This document shows positions 22,710-34,291 of a DNA stretch of 47,966 bases, one piece after another (within the stretch, counting starts at the first letter, position 1; the number at the start of each line of letters is the position of its first letter). The translations under genes were made by a program, and so were the position numbers. The DNA comes from Dentipellis sp. KUC8613 (Eukaryota; Basidiomycota; Agaricomycetes; Russulales; Hericiaceae): the NCBI GenBank assembly GCA_002286715.1, contig NSJX01000090.1, forward strand, positions 9,621 through 57,586, written 5' to 3'. The notes under the pieces are model-generated. The model searched no databases. It had not been told where the DNA came from and saw only the letters and a program-made list of their open reading frames with translations.

Positions 22710-24953
22710 ATGGATGAAGTCAGTGCGTTTTCTTCGCGGCATCCGGTAATTATTAACGAGGGCTTGCAGGAAGTAACGAATCAGCGGCTCGAAGAACGAT
22801 ACCGCGACATAGTGTCCGCTATGCAGTCTGTTACAGAGGTACAACATCTCAGCGACCACATCCTCATCCCTAGGACTCGAATTTTCGATGTCTTAAAAGT
22901 TCTGCTCGGTGCCAGAGAGGAAGGCGGACTTGAACTCGCACCTGAAGCCTGGAAACAACGGATGTCCGAATCCGAACTGGGTCGCGACGGCGTGATCTCT
23001 GCCAACGAATTTCATATTCTCGTGCTGGCTGGTGGGTTAATCTCAAAAGAGGGTCATTGGTATGCACCTATCTATTCTCATAGCTGCAGTGCTGACCGAA
23101 AGCAGGACCAACCCCTTCCGTGATGTCCGAAAGCACTGCGAACATTCTCCACTTTCCCCCCGGCCCTCAGTCTTATTCATGGATAAGATGGAGGCAGCTT
23201 TCAGCGGAATCGCGGAGAAAGTGACTGAAATGGAGAAAGACATGCCCTCTAATAGGGTGGTGAGAGGCGCGCTACGTGACATAGTCAGTATAATTATCGT
23301 ACCTGAGGTTGATTCTTAATTTAATCCTTCTTTTAGCGATCCCTTCAAATGCGTATGCAGGATGTAGAAGTCACCACTGCCACACGAGGCGAAGAGGCTG
23401 ACGAACGATTCAAAAATGTTGAGAAACAAGGTGTGCGCCTCAGATGTGAGTTGTCGAAACCGCATACCATGCTAGTTTTCCTTATCATGTCGTTTTTTCC
23501 CAGCTGAGGTTTCCGCGCTGAAGAAACGAGTCGAAAAAGATAAGACGGCCCTCCAGTCCAAATTCGCCGAAAACGACATGTGGAGGGGCCAAACAAATCT
23601 TAAGCTAACTGTGCAGCTGGCCGCAATTCGAAACCTTCAGGTTGCGTCAGGTCAGACATCAGAGGCGAACTATAGCAGGCCAGAAGAGGCCATACCAGGA
23701 ACAGGAGAGGCGTTACATGCACCTCCATCCTACGAGAGCCTCGACGCGCCTCACGATGAGCATCTTCAGCTGGTGGCTGTCTCGAAGGGCCAAAGTGATG
23801 TATTGTCCGCGGATAATGCACCTGGGAGCTGGGGGGAAGAAACGCCCAGTCTCTCCGTCTCGGTGTTGGCCCGATCGGATGGGTCGGCCCACTTGCGCCA
23901 AGTCCCAAACGCACCCAGCGACAACGCCCCTCTCAGGACTCTTGGTGATGAGATTTCTGGCGATCGATTATCAGGACAGATGGTCATGAGCGATTCCATT
24001 ACGCAGTTACTTCGGGAGCAATGCGCCCGTGATGGCGATTCATTGCAAGCAGACGATACGTTCGTGAGTATCGAAATCCCGGAGCACCGGCGTATTCTTA
24101 CCTGTACGAGGATGTCTCACAGTGCTCCCAGCCGGTGGTCAAAGGGTGTGAGAGTGGGCCACCCGATGTAACTACGCGAAAGGTGAGAAGTGTTGCCCTT
24201 GGCTGTCTATCATGCAATGCTGATCTACACCAATTCTCTTCCGAATCAGGTTTCCCGTCCCATGGACCAAGATTCGCAGGAAATGCACCTGCCTGGGCAG
24301 GGAACAATCCCGTCGATCTACAGCTGCCATGCGACGCTCCTCCTGGACTCACAAGCGGGCCCAGCTCCCCGGCCAGAAGAGATTCATAACGATGAGGTCG
24401 AGCACATTTTTGCCGTCGTTGAAATTTACACTGATGTCGTCTCTGCAGGGGCTGAGAGAGCAGTCGAGACTTCGGAGGACCGAAGCGGAGAAAGTCACTG
24501 ATCGGTACCAATTAGTACCTTTTGTGAGCGCCGGACCAGCGAACGACATGTTAGGCAAATTCGTAGACCGCACGCTGGCTACATATTTCGAGAAGGTAGG
24601 CTAGTGTGCAACTCCGCTTGAGGCATAGCTGAGTCGACGCCTACTAGGTATGGGTCGCCGCTCATCAACTTTACCGAGACAATTCCTTCCGAGAAATCAC
24701 ATTCGCCAGATCTTTGCCGACATCCACTACGAGCTGGACATCGGCATATGTCACTCAGCGCGTAAGGGTGTTTTGTGGCATTGCTTTTGCTGGGCTGGTA
24801 CCAAGAGGCCTCGCCCTGATATTTCTTTCGTTTGCGGCTGGTCTCTTGCTGTATCTCGCTGCTGGCTCTGGGAGCTCTTCTGGTGATGCACCGACGATGT
24901 GGCAATTGCTACAAGAAGGAGAAGTGAGAGGAGAGGGTTATGTGCGCTCCTAA
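22710..24953 (+). CDS. Coiled-coil protein with C-terminal transmembrane segment
   Basis: ATG at 22710 (MDEVSAFSSRHP). The first exon is charged and helical, ending before a clear intron (GTATGC...AAGCAG, about 23059-23105). Later exons include MEAAFSGIAEKVTEMEKDM, a heptad-like stretch SEVSALKKRVEKDKTALQSK near 23510, a long Ser/Pro/acidic linker (23680-24400), and a final exon (from about 24650) with a strong hydrophobic segment LALIFLSFAAGLLLYLA, ending in a short charged tail at 24953. It looks like a tail-anchored coiled-coil protein. No known family recognised. Same strand as the WD40 gene just upstream. Confidence 0.55.
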
Positions 24954-25856
24954 TGATATAGCCATAGCCCGTGAATGTATCAGATAATGACGACAAAATT
25001 TGTATTCACCCTTGCCGCAGACTTGAGAGGGCACGCATGAGGAAAAATGGGGGGCCGTCTTGGGGAGGTCGTCAAAGTATGCTGATCTCAATAAGGACCG
25101 CGCATGGCTGCTAAAGTGGGAGAAGGTGGCGTAATGTAGGCTCGTCCCTCGAAGTCCTTGCGTCTCAGAGTCCTGTACGTGACTTCTTTATCGAGATATA
25201 TCGTATTTATGTTTTGACGGTTCAGCAGCTTTACTGTGGCGCGTCTCCTCTGCTTCGTTTCTCGAGGCGCGACGCGTCGGGCATGTGCGCAGCGCATGGA
25301 GTCACGTGACGTACACGGGAGCTCTCCGAGGCTCTTTGCCTGCTGCTGAACCCCACATTCCGCAAACCCCCACGAACTAGTACCCAACCGTGCACTACGG
25401 CAGTCACGGAGATCGAATTTAAGATCATCCAGTAAGTGCTAGTCGAGAGCTCTCGCCTTGAGCAGGCTGAGCCCTACCGTTAGCTAGCCCTATCAACCTC
25501 TCTCCCCTCTCATCGCACTGGATCACGACTCCCGACTAGGCGTCGAAGGAACCGCCCTCATGCGTACATGAATCAAATGACAGGCATTCGCTTGGCCATG
25601 GGTCCGGTGTGCTCTCTCGTCTATTTCTTGTCTGTTTGTTCCTTAGGTTCTTTCTGGTGCATCCTCTCATCTCTTTCTCCCCCGTTTGTTCCTTAGGCTC
25701 TTTCCGGTTTGCTCTTCCATCCCTTTCTTTCCCATTTGTTCCTTATTTCTTTTTTTACCTTTGTATCCGCTCTCAAGAGTTCGTTCACCTTGCAGCTCTC
25801 TCTTTGCGGTGCCATTCACTTTTGTTTCTCGAGGTAGCATACAAATACATCCACAA
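24954..25856. other. Intergenic stretch, pyrimidine-rich in its right half
   Basis: No gene supported. The right half is a C/T-rich leader-like tract with a 50-bp tandem repeat (25634-25750), likely promoter or 5' untranslated sequence of the F-box-like gene. Confidence 0.4.
25634..25750 (+). repeat. 50-bp pyrimidine-rich tandem repeat, 2.3 copies
   Basis: The word GTTTGTTCCTTAGG recurs at 25634 and 25684, and a close variant (ATTTGTTCCTTA) at 25734, an exact 50-base period. CT-rich tracts are common in fungal promoters. Confidence 0.8.
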
Positions 25857-27658
25857 TGCGTGCCTCTGTGACTCTCACCTTTCCACTTTCGCCCACTCGT
25901 GGCCCTTCTTCACTCACTTTCTTCGTTGGTGGCACCCTCTACGTTTCGCTGCAAGATGCGCACTCGAGTCCAAACGCAAGCTGCAGACAGACAAGTGCGT
26001 TCAATGGACGCCTCCCATGGCTGTAGTCGCTGATCTTTGCCTCATCATTCACAGAGGTCTCACGATTCCGGAACTGTCGTACGTCCTCCCAAGCTTCTAC
26101 GTTTATCACGGACTCACTTTAGCTACTACTACAGAGCTCCCTGATAGTCAAAACATCAGCATGCCTCGAAGATTTCATGACGTTGTGTCAGTACGATGAG
26201 AAGCATGTCCTTGCCCTGAGGACTCTTATCATCTCTGCCGATATGCAGCATGAAGGATCGCGCCAGCTAGGACGACTTCTCAAGTCTTGCGCCGACATCG
26301 AGATGCTTTGCCTCCACACGATGATCGGATCAGCCCGCTTGTTTCCACCCACCTTCCAATATTTCAGGTACCTCACCTGTTTCAGCTCCCGCCTTCCCCA
26401 TGCTTTGTTGGCCGACTTTCTGAAGGCGCATCCGCGCATCACGGATTTAACTTTGGGGTCCTGTGGGCGAACGGTTTGCTGTGCTTTGGACGGGATAGTC
26501 CTTATACGTCTGCGCAGCCTCTCCTGCCCCCCTGGCTGCGCCCTCGGCCTTATTCGCGGAAGCAGGGTCCGATTCTTGGAGGCCACCTGTCGCGGGCGTC
26601 GCGACATCAAGGTCCCTATGTCGCGTTTCTGGGAGCTGAAGCCGATGCATACCACCGTGCCACTTGACAGGCTTCACGTCGACTTCGACGTCACGGACCC
26701 TGACGTACTGGGCCGTATTGCAAGCACCGCTCCCCACATCACCAAGCTGAAGCTCGTCCAGAGTGCACATTCCTCCACGGTCAGTGTTTTTTTGTTCAGA
26801 TTGCATAGGCAGGAGCTAATATTCCTACAGGATCTCGGCGCCCAGTATACTCCTCCTTGGCGTAACGTTCAGCAGTGGCGCCGGCGGCTGGGATTATTTC
26901 CTCGCTTAGACGTCTTTCTGATGAAGATTAACGGGCCACTTACCTTGCCTGCTGATAACGACGTCGCCCTCGTTTCCCAGTGGCTCCCGGCCCCGCAGAA
27001 CACGAGGAGCGAGCTGACTCACGTGGTCGTTTGGTCCGATTCTATCGATGGGACACAGCGTACAAGTGCAGAATTTCCCGACCCGGAAAAGCCTGGGAAA
27101 AGGCATACGTAATTGTATCACTTTTACTAAAAAATTCAGGGTTCAGAAAGACCAAAGAAACCAATAACTATGCCACGGACTCCCATATCCCGTAAAATTG
27201 AGTGAGATGTTTGTTGCATTCAGGCCGGGAAAAGTCTATGTTAAAGCCTTGGGATTGTTTACCTTTAGACTTTTCCCAAATCACTACAAGCTTGTAAATG
27301 ACAAACCTTTCCTTTGATGTGGAAAAGTCAAATAAAAGGGAAACCTTTCTCCTCCTTTTTCTGGCCCTTTCTCACCCGAAAGAGTTTTCCTATTTCAAAT
27401 GACTTTCCCGAACGGGGATACAGGTAGCGTAGTTATTGGTTTCTTTGGTCCTTTGAGCACAGAAATTTCTAGTAAAAGTGATACAATTACGTATGCCTTT
27501 TCCCAGGCTTTTCCGGGTCGGGAAATTCTGCACTTGTACGCTGTGGGAGGGGTTCGCTCAGGGTCTGGAGCCGTCCTTCAGCGAGGGATGACTGGGAGAT
27601 CACGTACACTGACGTCGCTCCAGCGAATGGGAGGGTCAACGGCGCAGCTTTCTTATGA
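25857..27658 (+). pseudogene. F-box/LRR-like protein gene interrupted by a MITE
   Basis: A first coding part (about 25870-26150) contains WTPPMAVVADLCLIIHRGLT, followed by a frame change and the main part (26177-27053). The main part shows irregular leucine-rich segments such as HVLALRTLIIS, LLKSCADIEMLCLH, HPRITDLTLGSC and PHITKLKLVQ. An intron lies at about 26781-26829. This matches the C-terminal halves of agaricomycete F-box proteins, substrate adaptors of SCF ubiquitin ligases. The F-box itself is not visible, so the 5' end is uncertain. At 27054 the gene is entered by a MITE, which gives the product a foreign tail and a stop at 27112. Removing the MITE and one target copy gives a continuing frame (RGSLRVWSRPSARDDWEITY) to a stop at 27658. 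Confidence 0.6.
27054..27545. mobile_element. 492-bp CACTA-like MITE inside the F-box-like gene
   Basis: The termini are CACAGCGTACAAGTGCAGAA and its exact inverse. The inverted arms match almost perfectly for about 75 bp and, more loosely, for about 125-140 bp (27054-27190 against 27410-27545). The flanks carry a 3-bp direct duplication GGA (27051-27053 and 27546-27548). CAC...GTG termini with a 3-bp target duplication are the hallmark of the CACTA superfamily. No coding capacity. High arm identity and an intact target duplication suggest recent insertion. Confidence 0.9.
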
Positions 27659-28979
27659 TAGGCAACCCTTTTTTCGTCTTTGTGGTATCGTCAACTGTGT
27701 AGCCTTAGATGTTTCGATGTAGCGTTAGAAGTTATCAGTGTTAGGTTAGATCTTTAGGTATATTAGAGTATAAATAATGCCAAAATTGTAGATCGTATCT
27801 GTTATCTATCACTCGCGTGTACTCCAAAATCTGCGAAGGCGCTTGTCAAGCCAGGCATCTTCACTTGCCTCGCTGCCCTTAGCTTCAACCCTGACACTCC
27901 GCCCAAGCGACGTCTACCTATCAGAGCGTCACGGTCTGCGGCAGTGCCGGCTCTACGGCCCCGTTGCCCTCTAATCATCAGTCCTGCGGCTGGATGCATC
28001 ACTGATCGACCGACGAATGCGTCTGCTATGCGCTCATTTTCTTCGGCATGGCCTCTGGGTCGACCCTGCACAGCCCTTCCCGACGCACAACCATTCCGTG
28101 CTCGCCAGTGCACTGTGTCTCTTTTACTTGCGATGATGGATGAGGCATATCGTGCACAAGGGATGCGTCTAGAACGAGTTTATCGCACATACGCCTGGTG
28201 AGTACTTGCGTCGAGGGGGGAGAGGAGGAGTTGAAGGTCGTACTGATGCAGGGGACCACAGACTCGGGCTTCTTCCACTCAAGGGGGTCGCAGGACGATT
28301 ATTGAATGTGGGTGGGATGGTCGATGTTGCAGGGGGTACACACTTTGCAGAGGCCGCCGTATGAAAGGACATGATCCCAGTGCGTGCTCGTCATCTCGTC
28401 CTCCTCCATAGGATGCTCGTACCCTGACCGAAAACTAGCCGCTCAAGTTCTACGGCGCACCCTGTATCCACGTCTACGTCCGCACAGGGGGCACACGTCC
28501 TATCCAGCGTGTCCTTCGTGGCCAATCGCCCTCGGTCGTCGCCTCCTCGGAGCTCACCGTGCACGCTTCACGCCTTCCGCCCTCTGTCGCACACATCGGC
28601 TACACCAATCGCCCGTGCCAGGCCAGATCGACCTGAAGCAGCGTATGCTGCACCTCAAGTGTGGTCACGCCGCTCTCTGCGCCGTGTCCGGTGCACTAAG
28701 CTCATAGGCCAGTGCTTGAGGGATTTCGAGCCAATTACTTCCCGTTGTAACGGTGCTCTTCGTTGCAGAACTCAAACCGAGCACGAGAGGACCTCTCAAC
28801 ATGCCAAGGACTCTTAGGAAAATGTTGACCATCGTATGCGGACACTTTCGATGCTGAATGGACTACTTCACACCCTAGAACTCTTCTAGCGCCATCGTGG
28901 CGCCGAAGGACAGCGTCAGGGGATCCTGCCATTCAGTCAGATTATGTCAAGAAAGACCATCGGTCTACATAATACATGG
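27659..28979. other. Gene-poor stretch
   Basis: Open frames at 27802-28113 (minus) and 28384-28817 (plus) have no recognisable domain and no consistent splice structure. I see no gene here. Confidence 0.4.
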
Positions 28980-29488
28980 CTAGTACGACCTGTGACCCGC
29001 TGACGGAGACGGGACAAGAACCCACTCATAGTCGTCGTCATCACTGTTGGTCGGCGCTAGCGAATACCCATCTAGGACGCCACGCTCGAGCGATTCATCC
29101 AGCAGGACGCACTGGCAATCGACGGTGTCTCGAAGTACTGGTCCCGGGTAGGCAACGGTTATCTCGAGAGCGTCTGCAATCTCATCTACGCAGCTGATCT
29201 TCAGGGAGACAGAAACGTCGTCCTCTTCATTCGTGGATCTCGCCCCAAACTTGCAGATGTGAGACAAGAATTCTTCGAAATCTACCGGATCTTGTAACTG
29301 GACCCAAACGTGGTGACGTCTGCCATGCGGCGAAGGATCGGCGCCGTGAGGATCGCCCTTGTTGGGAAGAGTTGATGAATTTGTTGCGCGCGAACTAGGA
29401 GGTGTAAACAAACCTGAAGAGTAGCGACCGGATGTCCTCTAGAGTTGTTGCGACAGAAGAACAGGTGCTTCCACTCTGTGTGAATCAT
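28980..29488 (-). CDS. Small hypothetical protein, two exons
   Basis: ATG at 29488 encodes MIHTEWKHLFFCRNNSRGHP. An intron (about 29413-29357, GTTTGT...CAAG) joins to an exon with GRRHHVWVQLQDPVDFEEFL, an acidic middle, and a C-terminus rich in Asp (NSDDDDYEWVLVP), stopping at 28980. About 150 residues. No domain recognised. An open segment upstream (29495-29695) could be a further exon. Confidence 0.4.
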
Positions 29489-29699
29489 GTTGAGCTATTT
29501 CTCTAGTTTCAAGTCGAAAACTGACTGACTGACGCATGTATCAGATGCTAGCGTGGTGAGTAGCATTTCCTCAGCATCTTGCCCTAGCAAGTCTTCGGTG
29601 GAACTCGCACACCGGACAAGATGAGTAGAGAAGTAGACGCTATCGGTTGGATGTGAACAATGATAAGGCACACGGAGAGCAAGGTATGAACTCACGTAT

Positions 29700-30394
29700 C
29701 CATCCTAAGTTGGTGTGTGCTATGCCCTACCGAACCCCGTTTTTATAGAGCCGTTGAGTGGCATATGCGATGGTAGGTGGCACGGTGGTAGACGGCAATG
29801 GATCAAGGAAAGCCCAGGCAACAAATGGCATACGCAAATGAATGATTTGCGCCAAAGGGAACCTTCAGTCCGTGGTCGTGAGCACGGATATCTGCCACTG
29901 GGCTCTCTAGGGCTACATATACGTTGAAGCCACGTCAATCAATTGGGTTGTGCATTGGCCGGCCTGCTGGCTCGCAGGCTCAAGCACTTGACTGCGGCTA
30001 AAACCGAGACCGCAGCGCCTCTACGCCTCGTTAGTCTGCATACGTCGTTGATCATTTGGAACAGTTACTGGCTCTCGCGCTTCGACACCCAACGTCGATT
30101 ATATTCTTTCGTGTAAGTAATATCCGTTCTTACATGCATGATCACGAAATCGGACGAGGCTACGCAGAAGCGGTGGCAGCTCTGTATGATCGCCACGACG
30201 ACCGTCGACGTATCCCATTCAATGCCACAACCTTTATCGACGTTGCTACAATCGCGATACAAGGGTTGCCACTCAAGCCACTCGAGCCACTCAAGCCACC
30301 TTGAAGGCTGACCCACCCTAAGCCCCCAGAGCTTTAAAGAGCCAGTGCCCCCATACGGTTGGTGCAATTTCTGCGACTCTCGAACGACCCTTCG
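29700..30394. other. Spacer with no supported gene
   Basis: Contains three tandem copies of GCCACTC(A/G)AG near 30268-30300. The open frame on minus (30065-30559) overlaps the start of the membrane protein gene and is judged a shadow. Confidence 0.4.
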
Positions 30395-31533
30395 ATGGCT
30401 CTCTTCGGACGTATGCTCGCCACTTATGTGGCTGTCATGCTCATATGCTTCTCCCTCATGCTTCGGACATTTTTTCGTACCTACCCTGGCCTCTGTCACT
30501 TGCCTGTGATAAGCAAGGCATGCAACGTGGCTTCGATGTACTCGCCTCATCAACCTCATTTCAATATCTCGAAGCTACTCGATCTGGAGTTTGGTGGGTT
30601 CGGCCAGCTACTGGAAGACACTACGCCATCCAGCATCGTTGTCGGCGGGAAATTAGCCGAGGCCCGGCTTGCCGTAGATGATTTGATCCTGGTGCTGAAG
30701 AGTAGTCGGATGGCTCGTCGGGAAGTTTTGGTTCAAAGGTTGAAGATGTTCTCGGTCGATGCTCAATTGACCAGCCGGAGCCTGTCAAGGTTCATGGTCA
30801 AAGTTTATGGAGTTACAGATCGGTACGCAGGCTATCTATCGTTCTTGAATTTCCCCAACCATCATTTTCCAGGATTCTCATCGCAAATGCGCAAACTTTG
30901 GAACTGTTAGCCGAAACAGGCCGCCCGTCTTCTGTTCCGACTGCGCTTTGCAGGTTTTCCTCAAACCGTCTTCCCCTGCATACGTGTCTGCGCATGTCGA
31001 CCACCCAACGAGCCTTCCGGGCTAGCCTCGACGCCTTTGATCACGCTATCAGCACGTTGATATCGCGTTCGGCCGATTTAGAATTGGCTTTCATGGGTTT
31101 GGAGGAGCACCTCGACATCATCCGTGACTTAGTTGCCGATGAAGGCAGCGCAATTCTGACGGAGAGGAGTGCGATCCTGGCGGATATATGGACTGCACTG
31201 TGGTGCAACAGGAAGGCAATTGCTGATTTACGCACGCGGGCAGACACACTACAGGTTGCTGTGGCTTATCATCGGCTCGCTCACCGCTACGTCTCGGGAG
31301 CCCATCACGAACTTCTTGTGATGGAGGCTGCGATGGAGGACCTTCGTTCCTTCGCTGTCGAGTCTCTCTTCAATGAAGGGCAGTTGCCCATGAGAGCATT
31401 CATCGAGAGCGTGCGTCGTGGAGTAGAGAGGCTGCAATCCGGGAAGGAAGCGACAATGAGAGGGCTAGAAGACTACAGCCGGCCTCCGGTTCCGAAGGAA
31501 GGAGGGGCGATGGCGGTGAATTTCTTCAGCTAA
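30395..31533 (+). CDS. Single-pass membrane protein with helical cytosolic region, orphan family
   Basis: ATG at 30395 begins with a hydrophobic segment (LATYVAVMLICFSLMLRTFF, about residues 7-26), a signal anchor. A mostly helical region follows with LLDLEFGGFGQLLEDTTPSS, LAEARLAVDDLILVLKSS and FMVKVYGVTDR. An intron (about 30824-30872) joins to ILIANAQTLELL, AFRASLDAFDHAISTLISR, LEEHLDIIRDLVADE and a basic C-terminus, stopping at 31533. Total about 360 residues. The arrangement resembles conserved basidiomycete membrane proteins of unknown function. The frame stays open across the second exon pair, so a second intron near 30955-31013 is possible but not required. Confidence 0.65.
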
Positions 31534-34124
31534 ATATCTTGTCAGTAATAATATGCAATTTGTGGCGATGGCAGACACCACACACTCTCTCTTTAGTCCT
31601 CCCTTGCGGCATTACGCATTACGGGTTACGTGAGGCTCTTTGTCACAGTCTTTATCTGATCTGTCACACGCCCACCTTCGTCACGGCTGCGAGTGGGTGC
31701 CACTGCTCATAAGCGCTCATCCCCTCTAACTGAGTCCTGCGACCGGTAGGCCGCCCAGGCTTCGCCTCCTCTGCTGCTGCTGCACGGCCATCGCCTGCTG
31801 GTCCCTTCTTAGCGTGCTAGTGGCCCCCCACTTCCAAGGCCTAGCAAGGCGCCTGCCGCCTCCTCTGCCTTCCCCTCTCCTGTCGCATTGATCGTCCGAG
31901 GGTTTTGTCCCCAGCCCCGCTCAACATTCCAAACGTCAGTACTTCATGATCTATATCTCGCTATCTATCGCACTTTATCTAGTACCAAACTGACCTGGTC
32001 TCGGTAGGTGTGTTCGGCCGCTCCCCATCGGAGTCTTCCTTTACTCTTCCACTCGCGACATCTTCCATGCCCACTACGTTGTGAAGGCTTTGCAGGCTTT
32101 CAACCTCGCCAAAATCTCGTTTATTGCAGACTTAATGGCCGGTGTTATTCCTCCGCGGGAGGGGACGCCGTTGTCGACGTTATTGCCGGCCTGCCACCCC
32201 CCTCGAGCTCCTCTAGTGCACGCACACTCAATATCTGCTCGCAGACCGAACTTGCCTCGTTCCAGTACTGGTGCCTCATCCTTGCCTCAAATTCCTTGAG
32301 TACGCCCTCGCACAGCATGTGCACCGTCCCGTTCAACGCGCTTCGCTCTGCGCGCGGCCGTGCCCTGTACCAAATCGCGGACCTGCAGCGGGTGCTTTTC
32401 TACCTGCCTGTGCCTTCTGTTTTCCTCCTCGAAGACCTGTGCGAAGCTGATTCGGTATCCTCTGCCGATGATCGCACGGAAGACTCACGAGGCAGCCATC
32501 TCCGGACGCGCTTCTAGACGCCTCCCCCCCTTCCTTGTGCCGTGTGACCGCGTCGCTGACCCTCCACAGTCCTGCTCTGCTAGCCGACCGCTCATGCAAG
32601 CGCGACTTCCGGTGACTTGCTGTCCCATCATGCCAAACGTTTCTGCCGTAGTGCTGCCGAGACCCCTATCCACGCGCTCCTGGAACGCCTTCAGCGCGTC
32701 GTACTGTATCTCTGCGGATCGCTCCTTCGCGAGTTTACGGTGGAGTGCTCTGGGTGCCGATGCTCGACTTCGCGGGGCCGTGGTGCGGCTGTCTTCCAGC
32801 TTGCGCCCTCCCTGCGTCCTGCACTGGCGCTCCTGGTGCACTTCACCCGTGCCGTCTTGGGGCTGCACGGTTGGGCGCAGACCTGCCTTCCCCTCTCAGT
32901 GTTGGTTTGGCAAGTTGTGATAGCACCTACAATTTCGAGGATGCCAGCGATGGTGGTTGCACGCGAGTGCAGCCGAAGGCACTCTCCTGACGAAGGCACT
33001 CTCCCGAACCGTGCTCTTTCTGGTCCTTAGAAGACGCACCGCTTTCCTTTATGCCAGCCTGAGATTCGCCTACCGGGCCTCGATCAGTCTGCTTTACGAA
33101 AGGCACGATGAGCGGCAGTCGCGTCCACGTAGGATCGGTAGAGAATGAGTAGCCTGAATGAAAAGCAGCGGCTTCTCTGTAGGCAGAGATTCAAATCTAG
33201 CCATCCCTCGTTAGTACGACTCCTGTGCGCCATTATTCCAAGTGCCGTGTACGATTTCGGTTGACTGATGCATCACCATGACAGATTCACTCGAAATCAA
33301 TGCAACGATAACATAGGCTATTTCCCCTGTTCATACCACAATGCACGCCAGACAACAAAGGCCTCAACTGAGTATCAGGTTCGCATGCTCTCCGCTAAAG
33401 CCCTCTCGAAGGCACCTCTGAGAAGAGGCCTCTCCAGGTCCCACTCCAATATCGCAAGTCGCTCGTCCTTGCAGCACACAAAAATAAACCTTCTACCCCC
33501 CCGGACGTTTCCCCACATCAAACGAATTGCTCTGCCTTCCTCTCGGGGCCAGGCCTGCGTGCCTGCGGCGGCGCTGCTTGCATGTTGCAAGAGCAAGGCG
33601 TATCCGCCGGTCTAAGGTACGGTCAGTGCAAGAGCCTGCAGCCAAGAATCGACAACTTACTTCTCGAAACTGGGATACGATTGCATCGGTATCCAAGGAA
33701 AACATGATGTAGTATGCTGTAGGGCTGCCATACTAAGGCGAGTGCCGAACTCAACTAGTAACAACTAACCTAGTGCGAAATTCTGGGCGGCGACGCAAGA
33801 GGTGTACAAGGAGGCGGGCGCTTTCCCGCATTGCCACCCGCTCCGCCACCAGCTCATCGCTCCCATTCTTCGTATGCCTCTAGCTGCGTTGAGTAGATGC
33901 TAGTTACAAGGAAACAGTTGGGCCTGCTGGCCCCGCGGGGGCTTCTGGGGCGCCATCTAGTCGACGAACGTGCCCTAATCTCGCCAAAGCGATTCGAACT
34001 CCTTCGTGCATTTCACACAAGCAAGGCGCGCTTCGAAAGCGCAAATAACCACGAGCCAAAATTGCCATTATATAGTCTGTGCCTTACCTACTCTTCTCTG
34101 CTCGGCCACACACGCTGACGGCGC
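31534..34124. other. Gene-poor, GC-rich stretch with decayed coding-like segments
   Basis: No gene can be assembled. Minus-strand fragments at 32145-32600 (FEARMRHQYWNEASSVCEQI, ALEELEGGG) and 32485-32868 (KLAKERSAEIQYDALKAFQE) look formerly coding but lie in different frames. A plus-strand fragment at 33778-33850 (KFWAATQEVYKEAGAFPHCH) may be another relic. No RNA gene was recognised. Confidence 0.35.
34068..34075 (+). promoter_or_regulatory. TATA-box-like motif before PSD1 first exon
   Basis: TTATATAG lies about 50 bp before the ATG at 34125 and is followed by a CT-rich stretch (CTACTCTTCTCTGCTC), a common fungal core-promoter layout. Confidence 0.45.
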
Positions 34125-34283
34125 ATGTATCCCTCAGAAAAGCTGTCCAACGCATGGCGGAACATGCCCACGAAATGGTACCCGTTGCCGTGGTTCATCG
34201 GAGCGCTGCTCCTCGTCGTGCTTCAGTACCGCCGGACGGCCGCGAGAGAGGTCATTGTCGATGAGGATGGGCCAACTGTGGTG
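34125..34283 (+). pseudogene. PSD1: PSD1 first exon: N-terminus of mitochondrial phosphatidylserine decarboxylase
   Basis: ATG at 34125 opens MYPSEKLSNAWRNMPTKWYP, then the membrane segment LPWFIGALLLVVLQYRRTA and AREVIVDEDGPTVV. This matches the start of fungal PSD1, an inner mitochondrial membrane enzyme that turns phosphatidylserine into phosphatidylethanolamine. After codon 53 the frame runs into repeat sequence and stops at 34301. The next PSD1 codons reappear at 46598 (RLDGHEVIRLKGPWQ), 12.3 kb away, so the exon is separated from its gene by a transposon. Confidence 0.8.
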
Positions 34284-34291
34284 GTCAGTAC

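Noticed and set aside
33975..34020. tRNA-like T-arm (TTCGAATC) on the minus strand
   Set aside because: The flanking bases do not pair as a T stem and no acceptor or anticodon arm is visible.
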